A stretch of 64,000 bases of DNA, taken from assembly GCA_039583875.1 (NCBI GenBank), contig CM077147.1, forward strand, positions 107,616,124-107,680,123, read 5' to 3'. The stretch comes from Platanthera guangdongensis. Lineage: Eukaryota > Streptophyta > Magnoliopsida > Asparagales > Orchidaceae. Positions 56,270-64,000 of this stretch are shown here, piece by piece. The stretch's first letter is position 1. The number at the start of each line of letters is the position of its first letter. The notes beneath the pieces are model-generated. The model ran no database searches and had not been told where the DNA came from. It was given only the letters and a program-made list of their open reading frames with translations. A program made the translations under genes and the position numbers.

Positions 56270-58309
56270 AGATTAATGAACCTTAGAACCCAAAGAATTC
56301 TTGGGTCCTTGCTACTTGTTAGTCTGCATCCTGACAAGGCTACCTGCTGGTTTTCCAACAGGCAGATTGCTACTCACTTTGGCACTAGCATTGTGCCAAC
56401 AGTCCAATGCAAAGTGGCCTATCTTGCCACAACACCAACACTCAAACTTATTGTACCTTTGCTTAGGTACAGTCTTAGTTGTTTTATCCACAGCTGGCTT
56501 GTTGAGTGTTGGGGTTTTGCCCTTGGACTTGGACTGGACAGTCCTTGTAGGTTTAATAAAACTCAGTCCAGCCTTGTCTTTGTGATGAACAAATTCATCA
56601 ATTAAAGGTAGAACTGACTTATGTTTAGAAAATCTAGCAACTAGATCTCTCTCCTTCTGAAGATTAATCTCCAGACTTTTGATTTGATTATTCTTATATG
56701 TGATAGTCCCCATCTGAATCACAGTTATGTGCTTCAGTCTGGCTATCTCATTTAGCTTTTGATCAAACAATTTCTCAGAATCTGTTGCTGCAGCTTTGAG
56801 ATTTGCAATTTCCTTTGCCTGACTTTTGGCTAGTGACTTGCTCTTCTTGTAAGCTAGCAACAGTACTTTATATTCATCTATCAGCTGATGAATATCTTCT
56901 TCAGACTCAGATACACTCTCATCACTTGATGAAGATGAATCTGATTCTGTACTGGCACAAGAAACTGAACTGGAAGTTGAACTTTGTACCTTACTGGGTC
57001 CTGGCTGCTCCAGGATTTTGTCACTTTCAGTCAATGTCATTAGCCCTTGGCACTGACTGCCTTCTTGTTCATATATAGAATTCATAATTTGAATGAACTC
57101 TTCTTCTTCTTCTTCAGCAAACAGCCCTATATATGCCTCAGCATCTGACTCAGTTTCTGAAGTAGAGATATCTGACAGGGTCTTCTCCTTTTTGACAACA
57201 AATGACTTTTCTTTCTTGCCTTTGAAATGTGTCTTCTTCTTGTCACTAGACTTCTTTCTCTTTTCTGGACAATCTGCAACAACATGGCCTTGTCTATTGC
57301 AGCAATAGCACACTATTTTTGAAAGTGTAGCCTTGCTAGACTTAGTTTTTTTCCTGTCCTTCTTTTAAGCCTTTTTGTTCTGTTAAAAGTCTTTTTTTCC
57401 CTGTGAAGTAGAAGTCCTTGTCCTCCACTGTTTCTTCTTCAAAAACTTCTGAAAATGTCTAGTGAAGGCAGCAAAGTACTCATCACTTTCACTGCTTTCA
57501 GACTTTGTACTTGCTGACTCATCTGACTCAGTTTCAGCAACCTTTGGAGGTGGAGTTGGTGACTTACCTCTGTACCTTCTGGGGGCTTCTGTTTTGAAGG
57601 TCACTGTCCTTTCCTTGTGTTCATTTCTTGTGGATTTCTCCTCTTCTTTCCTCACTGTCAACTGCATTTCATAAGACAACAGTTTGTCAAACAGTGTAGG
57701 TGGAGGAATTTCTGTCAACTTAGTCATTTCTCTAATGGCACAGATCTTGGTGTCCCAATCTTTTGTTAGGGACCTTAGAAACTTGTCATTGAGTTCATAA
57801 TTACTGAACTCTCTGGCATAGGACATGAGTTCATTCACTATCCTGTAGAACTTCTTATAGCACTCAGTTATGCTATCACCCTTTCCTTTTCTAAAACTTT
57901 CATACTCTTGATTTAGCAAGAATTTTCTGTCTTGCCTAACTTCTTCAGAACCTTCCATATACACAATAAGGGTATCCCACATCTCTTTGGCTGTCTTACA
58001 GTGTATTAGATTCTGAAAAGTTGCATCATCTATGGCACTCACTATAATGTTCTGAACCCTCTTATCCATAGTGGCTAGAACAATTTCATCCTTTGTCATT
58101 TCAGAGAAATCCTTAGGTGTTCTCTGATTGGCATCCAAGACTGAAACCTTCATGGGCACATATGGCCCTTCCTTTACTGTGATATAAATTCTAGGGTCTG
58201 AGGCCTCCATAAACAGCCTTACCCTTTCCTTCCATATGTCAAAGATTTCCTTCCTACATATAGGTAGTTTCATGGATCTCAATTCCTTGTGATTTTCAGT
58301 GGAACTCAT
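56270..58309 (-). pseudogene. Element B gag
   Basis: Start ATG 58309 (MSSTENHKELRSMKL), aligned with element A. It has a UBN2-type capsid (EIFDIWKERVRLFMEASDP, KEMWDTLIVYMEGSEEV), then an acidic Ser-rich stretch. In-frame TAAs lie at 57383-57385 and about 57367. The first zinc knuckle CYCCNRQGHVVADC is at about 57265-57310, followed by an acidic region and a long helical part (57000-56600). The second knuckle CWCCGKIGHFALDC is at about 56400-56445. A TAG lies at 56312-56314. Two knuckles and an extended gag are typical of SIRE elements. Confidence 0.88.
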
Positions 58310-58397
58310 AGTTCTTGATTTTTTTGAATCTGTAATTGACTTAACCTGAATCTGCCAACAGGATCTCCTCAAACTGTTAGTCCTTTTTGAGAAACCT

Positions 58398-58410
58398 GGC
58401 TCTGATACCA
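58398..58410 (-). other. Primer binding site of element B
   Basis: On the minus strand TGGTATCAGAGCC lies two bases after the 5' LTR end, as in element A. Confidence 0.88.
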
Positions 58411-58412
58411 CT

Positions 58413-60401
58413 TGAAAGATATTGTACCTAAACACCTAGAGGGGGGGGTGAATAGGTGACCAAATTCTTTTTAACTTTTTATGTCAGCAATCAGTTAATA
58501 TCACAGAATTCTATCTACTATATCACAGCACATATGCAACAATCACAGCCAATAACAATCACACAGTAGACACAGAGTTTTATAGTGGTTCCCGAAGCTT
58601 TGGGTACATCCACTTTCCCCTTTCGCCTATCTAGCAGTGTACTAGATTCAGTCAAACTTCTCCACTATCTCAGAACCCAAAACAGGCTCCTACACCTCAG
58701 ACCCAAGGCCCTACAACTCATCTTTTCCACAAAGCCTACACTCAGCCACAAAGGCCTACACTCAGCCACAAAGGCCTACACTCAGCCACCAAGGCCTACA
58801 CTCAGCCACCAAGGCCTACACTCAGAGATTTAACTCTCCTACCCTCAGCCTTTATAATTGCATGCTTACAATCTCAGATTCCTAAGGATCCTACAGGTTA
58901 TAATGAATACAAAATGTATAAACTCAACAACTTAGATGAAAGAGAGATAAGTTGTGAGATTCTTGATAAGTTCTTGGAAGAACTCAGCTGAAATCAATCT
59001 GACTTGGTTTTCTTCAAAGCTTCTTGAAAGTAGAACACAATAAGACTGATTCCTTTGCAGTTGATCCTTGATCTCTGCTTCTTAAGATTCAGAGCAATCT
59101 GAATCCTTCTTCTCAGCTGGGTTCCAACAGCTGATTTCTTGGATGGAGCTCTCTCTCTCCAACTTCTTAGATCTTCACTTGATAGCTAGATCTTCTTTAA
59201 ATCTGAACTTGGACTTGTGTTCAATCTATTCAACAACCCTTTTATCAATCTCTTTTGTAGACAGTATAGGCCTATTTATAGGCCTTCTTCATGGTAACCG
59301 GCTGATCCGGTCCAAAACTAAATTCTGACAACTCTGACAGGTGTTGTAGACCGGCTGGAATGACAGCTGTCAAGTCATCCAGTCAGTTCTTGAAATAACT
59401 GTAACTGTCTGTAAGTGTCGAGACTTTCTGTCTTTAAGTGTCGACACTTATAGACCAAGTGTCGACACATGTTGTCTAAATGTCGACACTAGTCTACAAG
59501 GTGTCGACACAACTCCTTGTGTTGTAGATTTTGTATCTCGGCACTACTTCTTCTTCATGTGTCGACACTGAAATTGAGTGTCGACACAAGTACTTGTACT
59601 TCAGTATTTTGCTGAATTCTTCTAAGTGTCGACACAACACCTTTGTGTCGACACATCTTCATGTGTTGAATCTGTTAAGTCTCTGGCTGAGTGTCGACAC
59701 ATTCCCTTAGTGTCGACACTTGTACTTGGAATATTTTGTTGAACTTTGTTGTTCTTTGCTAAGTGTCGACACAGCTCCTTGTGTCGACACTTTCTTCAAG
59801 TGTTGAGTCTTCAGCTAAGTGTCGACACTTTGTTCTGGGTGTCGACACTTACTTCCATTGTTGACTCTTCTGCTAAGTGTCGACACATTGTTCTGGGTGT
59901 CGACACTTACTTCAAGTGTTGACTCTTCTGTTGAGTGTCGACACATTGTTCTGGGTGTCGACACTTGTACTTAGTCTCTGCAGACTTTTGCTGAGTGTCG
60001 ACACAGCCTCCAAGTGTCGACACTTTCTGATGTAGACACAACTTTTCTGGGTGTCGACACAACTGCTAAGTGTCGACACAGCTTCACTGTCTTTTCTTCA
60101 CTGAGTGTCGACACAGCTCCTTGTGTCGACACTTTCTGTCTGGTGTCGACTCAGCATCCCTGGTGTCGACACAATGACTCCAAGTGTCGATACTGCTTGT
60201 CTGGGTGTCGACACAAGTCTTCTTAAGTGTCGACACTTTCCCTCTGGGTGTCGACACATGGACTTAGAAACTTTTCTTCTTTCCTGCAAATACTTAGCCT
60301 GCACAAGTAAACTCAAAACACATCAAATACATTTTGATGTATATCATTGAGTTGGGTGAGGCTTCTTCAAATCAGGTACATTTAAACCAATGTACCCAAT
60401 A
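58413..60401 (-). repeat. 5' LTR of element B
   Basis: Matches 47448-49468; 1989 against 2021 bp, partly because it has five rather than six copies of the 20 bp unit. The element-start TG of the other LTR reads TA here. The palindrome array (59415-60258) lies upstream of the TATA box (59272-59280) in element orientation. Confidence 0.93.
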
Positions 60402-61831
60402 GAAACCTGCCCCGCAGCCCCTCGAGGTCCTCCCACGTGGTGTCATCCCTGCTGCCATTTGTCTAGTGAATCAACGGTTGCGTGGCCACCTTCCCATTCT
60501 TCGGAATGATTCTACGAGCTAACACCGCCATGGGCTCCACTAGGAGATTGCCCTCCTCATTGACTGTCTCCGGTAGAGCAACCACTGTGAGAGGTGGTGC
60601 CCCTTTCTGTCCCTTGAGTTGCGAAATGTGGAAGGTTGGATGAATCTTGGCGTCCTCGGGAAGTTGTAGTTTGTAAGCCACCGACCCGATTTTTTCCACG
60701 ACCCGAAAAGGTCCGAAATACTTTTGAGCAAGTTTCTGGGCCCCATGACTCCTTAGGCTGGTTTGCCTATACGATTGTAGGCGCACATACGCCCATGTGC
60801 CCACTTCTAAGTGGCGTTCCCGCCTTTGTTTGTCCGCAAGCACCTTCATCCGATTTTGAGCTTGTGCCAAATTGTGTTTGAGGATGCCTATCACTCGTTC
60901 TCGTGCCGCGAGAGAACGGTCCACCTCGCCCACCCGCGTGGCTCCCTCCAAATAGGGGATGTGTAACACTGGTTCCTGGCCGTAGATAACTTCATACGGT
61001 GTCATTCGAATGGCGTTGTGGAATGTGGTGTTGTACCACCATTCCGCCAACGGCAACCATTCGGACCACCCTCGTGGTCGCTCAAAGCACATGCATCGTA
61101 AGTACCCCTCAATGCACCGGTTGACAACTTTTGTTTGTCCGTCGGTTTGCGGATGGTAGGCCGACGATAGCTTCAACTGAACCTTCAAAATCTTGAACAT
61201 CTCTTGCCAAAATGTGCTCACGAACACCACGCCCCGATCGCTTACAATCGATGTCGGTAACCCATGTAGACGGAAGACTGAATACTTGTGTCACTCCCTC
61301 GGCCGTGTACGGATGAGACATTGCGATGAAGTGCGCATTTTTGCTCAACCTATCCACTACCACAAAAATGGTGGATTTCCCCTTGCTCTTGGGTAGTCCG
61401 TCAATGAAGTCCAATGATATATCTTGCCATACGCGTTCCGGTATGGGGAGAGGCTGCAACAACCCCGCCGGTCGTTGGTTGTCCGATTTGCATTTTTGAC
61501 ACACCGTGCAGTGTTGGATATATGTATATACATCCGGTTTCATCCTCTTCCAATAGAACATCTTCTTAAGCCGATGGTGTGTGGCGGTCACTCCGGAATG
61601 GCCTCCTACCGCCCTGTCATGATAGATGTGTAGTAGTTGTTGTTTGAGGGCAGCGTCGTCGCCTATTAGCAGCTTCCCCTTCCTTTTGAGGATGTCGTGC
61701 TGCCAGGTATAGTCCGGTTTTGCGGTCTCATCCCGCTCCTTCAGCTCGATTATCTTCTGAACTCGTGCATCTCCTTGCCATGACAATTTAACCCGCTGAA
61801 TGAGGTCGAGGAGACGACGGACAGACCACAC
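60402..61831 (-). pseudogene. Element E integrase
   Basis: The HHCC zinc part (HIYHDRAVGGHSG ... CTVCQKC, about 61640-61490) is followed by the core with first D in ISLDFIDGLP (about 61400). A frameshift at about 61230-61270 hits the second D region. The third position, usually E in DGQTE, reads K (TDGQTKVVNRCIEGYLR, about 61130): a lost catalytic residue. A chromodomain-free C-terminal part follows (AYHPQTDGQ, YFGPFRVVEKIGSVAYKLQLP, IHPTFHISQLK). A TAG in place of Trp (60463-60465) precedes the last codons, which continue beyond element B at 47442-47426. Confidence 0.87.
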
Positions 61832-62890
61832 AGCTCACCCGCCCGCTCCTCTAGTTCTCCGGCTACACCTTCAAATTGGCGGGACAACACATCGGCGCAT
61901 ACGTTTTCCTTCCTTTGGCGGTAGTGGATGACATAGTCATATCCCATCAGCTTGTACAGATACTTTTGTTGTGCCGGTGTCACGAGTTTTTGATCGTTCA
62001 AAAAACGAAGGCTTTGGTGATCCGTTTTAATGAAGAACTTTCCTCCCACTAGATAGTGCCTCCAATGTTGTACCGCCAAAACGATAGCCAACATTTCTTT
62101 CTCATAAGCCGGTAGTAGCTTGATCTTTTGTCCCAATGCCTTGCTAAAGTATGTCAAGGGTCGGTTTTCTTGAGTGAGGACAGCCCCAACGCCACTGTCC
62201 GACGCGTCTGTCTCTATTGTGAACAGCTTCTCGAAGTTCGGTAATGCCAACACCGGTGGTTCGGAAACGGCTTTCTTCAGATTTTCAAATGCCCGGCCGG
62301 CTTCATCATCCCATGAAAAATGCACTTCCTTCAAGAGTTTTGTGAGTGGCTTCGCTATGGTTCCGTACTCTTTGATGAAACGGCGGTAGTACCCCGTCAA
62401 CCCTAAAAACCCTCTCAGCTTCTTTAATGATGATGGGGGGGCAGTCCAACATGGAGCGTACTTTAGTGGGATCGGTCGCGACGCCCTTGTCCGAAATGAT
62501 GTGTCCCAAATAATGCACCTCCCGTAGACCAAAACCGCATTTATTCCTCTTTAAAAACAGCTGTTGTGTTCGCATCACCTCCAAGGTAGTGTCTAGGTGT
62601 TCCAAATGAGTTTCCCAAGACGGGCTAAATACCAAGATATCATCGAAGAACACGAGAATGGACTTCCTCAGCTGTGATTGAAATAATGTGTTCATCAAAC
62701 TTTGGAATGTCGAGAGCGCGTTTGTCAACCCAAAGGGCATGACCAGAAACTCGAAGTGTCCATGGTGCGTTCTGAACGCCGTCTTGTACACATCTTCTTC
62801 CGCCATCTGAACTTGGTGATACCCCGGCCCACAAATCGAGCTTAGAGAAAAAAACCGCCCCATGTAGTTCATCAATTAGCTCCTCAATAA
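61750..62890 (-). pseudogene. Element E reverse transcriptase (C-terminal) and RNase H
   Basis: RT from GYHQVQMAEEDVYKTAFRTHHGHFEF through VMPFGLTNALSTFQSLMN to the catalytic FFDDILVFS (about 62660-62640) and HYLGHIISDKGV. It crosses a frameshift near 62400-62440 into KLRGFLGLTGYYRRFIKEYG. RNase H follows with FTIETDASDSGVGAVLTQ, TYFSKALGQKIKLLPAYEKEMLAIV and KTDHQSLRFL (about 62280-61990). A further frameshift at about 61800 leads to the integrase. Confidence 0.87.
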
Positions 62891-64000
62891 TTGGTATCAG
62901 AAAGTGGTCTTTGATCGTATTTTGGTTGAGCTTCCGGTAGTCCACACATAGCCTCCAACTACCGTCCGTTTTCTTTACCAACACCACGAGTGACGCATAT
63001 GGACTGCCGCTCGGCCGAACGGTACCGACTTCCAACATCTCTTTGACTAACCCTTCAATCTCCGTCTTCTGTAATGGTGAGTACCGGTAGGGTCGTAGGT
63101 TGATCTCCGTCTTTTCGTCCCTAAGATGTATTTGATGTTCATGCCCCCGCCGGGGTGGTAGCTCTCTCGGTTCCCCGAATACATCCCGGAATTTGTGTAA
63201 CACCGAGGCTAACTGCCCTTCCCGAATTTCCCCCAACTGTGATTCCATCCATGACGGTTTCCTGCCCGGTCCGTGCTCTTCCTCCCCACCGGCCGGCTGC
63301 TCTTCAATGCTGCACACCGCCATCATGCTACACTGTCCCCCTCCTTTGGTAATCAGTTTTTGCATACGTTGTTGTTTGGTCCACGTTCCGGTGGTGCTTT
63401 GCGAGCCCCTTAGTGATATTTTACGGCCCTGACTAATGAACTCCATCTGAAGATTCTTAAAGTCCCAATGCACCACTCCCAATGTGATGAGCCATTGTAC
63501 GCCCAACACGACCTCACATCCTCCCAATGGAAGGACGAGCATTTCCGATGAGAAACCTACGCCTTGCATGCACCATTGGAACTCCACCTTGTGTGCTCTT
63601 GCGATTGTCCTGTCGTTAGCAATCGCGACATTAAACATAGGGATTGGAGTGAGCTTACATTGCAACCGTGATGCGGCGTTGACATCAATGAAGTTGTGAG
63701 TACTCCCGGAGTCGATGAGTATGCTGATGGGTTTCCCTTGATATGATGCTATCACTCTCATGGTGTGGAAGTGCGTTAAACCGGTTAACGCGTGGAAGGA
63801 TACCTGCGGCACAGTTCCCTCGGTGGTCCCCTCCTCAGCAATAATGATCTCCTCCCCATCCTCTGGTTCCCCTTCCACCTCCCCTTCGTCGACGGCCTCC
63901 CCGTCCTCCTCCTCCAGTACTAGCTCCAAGGTATATGATTGTTGTTTATCCATGCATCGATGGCCCAGGGTGAACTTGCTATCACACCAAAAACACAGGC
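62880..64000 (-). pseudogene. Element E gag end, protease and RT N-terminus
   Basis: The window edge carries a CCHC-type knuckle (CFWCDSKFTLGHRC, about 63957-63998). An acidic linker follows, then protease ISILIDSGSTHNFID (about 63690-63735). The RT N-terminus has HQIHLRDEKTEINLRPYRY, SPYASLVVLVKKTDGSWRLCVDYRKLN (about 62985-62925) and FSKLDLWAG, with a frameshift near 62850. The knuckle-protease-RT fusion fits plant chromovirus-type Ty3/gypsy elements. The gag start is outside the window. Confidence 0.87.

Larger units (their letters stand above)
47448..60401 (-). mobile_element. Element B: SIRE-like copia with extra 3' ORF, nested in element E
   Basis: Flanked by GAAAC at 47443-47447 and 60402-60406. 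LTRs at 47448-49468 and 58413-60401 are close matches with a few substitutions and small indels. On the minus strand the order is LTR, primer site, gag with two zinc knuckles, protease, integrase, RT, RNase H, a palindrome array with TATA box, an extra ORF, polypurine tract AATAGGGGGAGAT, LTR. This is the layout of the SIRE/Maximus lineage with an env-like third ORF (family knowledge). Gag-pol has a handful of stops and one clear frameshift. Confidence 0.95.
47068..64000 (-). mobile_element. Element E: Ty3/gypsy (chromovirus-like), partial, host of element B
   Basis: Its 3' LTR is at 47068-47396 and its polyprotein runs on the minus strand from beyond 64000 down to a TGA at 47426-47428. Element B with its GAAAC duplication (47448-60401) interrupts it. 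Removing B joins WEDLEGLRGRF to PNFVP in one frame. The polypurine tract GATGGGGGGAGTA precedes the LTR. Order is gag knuckle, protease, RT, RNase H, integrase, as in Ty3/gypsy. Frameshifts and a lost integrase Glu mark it as inactive. The 5' LTR is outside the window. Confidence 0.88.

Overview
This window is nuclear DNA of a flowering plant, from a transposon-dense (heterochromatin-like) region. The evidence is intron-containing reading frames, Ty1/copia and Ty3/gypsy retrotransposons with tRNA-Met-type primer sites, a hAT DNA transposon, and one plant-specific host gene (DUF632 family). I saw no bacterial operons, tRNA or rRNA genes, CRISPR arrays or organelle insertions. The species cannot be named from the sequence.

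Layout. (1) 39-19312 is a three-level nest. An old copia element (39-19312, target duplication GATCT) was hit exactly at its polypurine tract/3' LTR junction by a SIRE-like copia with about 2.6 kb LTRs (element A, 5283-19115, duplication GGAGT). Element A's reverse transcriptase was then hit by a Ty3/gypsy-type solo LTR (12715-15021, duplication AGATA). (2) 19313-26808 is the only host-like stretch. It carries the last two visible exons of a minus-strand DUF632 gene (26175-25952 and 22220-21500). The 3.7 kb intron between them holds a hAT transposon (22292-25813, duplication TGACAAAC) in the opposite orientation. (3) 26809-29747 is a pile of copia LTR, leader and gag fragments. (4) 29748 to about 42376 is a Tat-like Ty3/gypsy element with a second RNase H. 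It is split by a young minus-strand copia (element C, 32867-40402, duplication AGAGA). (5) 42377-47067 holds two truncated minus-strand elements: a Ty3/gypsy gag plus LTR, and a copia gag/integrase (D) plus LTR. (6) 47068-64000 is a minus-strand Ty3/gypsy (element E) that runs off the window. A second SIRE-like copia (element B, 47448-60401, duplication GAAAC) is inserted in the last codons of its polyprotein.

Nearly every polyprotein is broken by stops or frameshifts, so these are mostly relics. Element C is the youngest by LTR similarity, yet it has four in-frame stops. Element B has an uninterrupted 694-codon RT/RNase H segment and an extra downstream gene in the position of the SIRE env-like ORF.

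The most interesting signal is a recurring architecture: dense arrays of a family-specific short palindrome placed upstream of a promoter. Element B has about thirty GTGTCGACAC-type sites upstream of the TATA box in each LTR. It has a second array of about fifteen of the same sites inside the element, directly upstream of a TATA box, a short leader and the ATG of the extra ORF. Element A carries a different palindrome (CGTTGAGTGA...TCACTCAACG) in its LTRs, the solo LTR carries ACACGGGCGTGT-type arrays, and the hAT carries about twenty CTGGACTGAWTCAGTCCAG units upstream of its transposase. The second B array argues for a shared trans-acting regulator of LTR and internal promoters; that is inference and needs testing.
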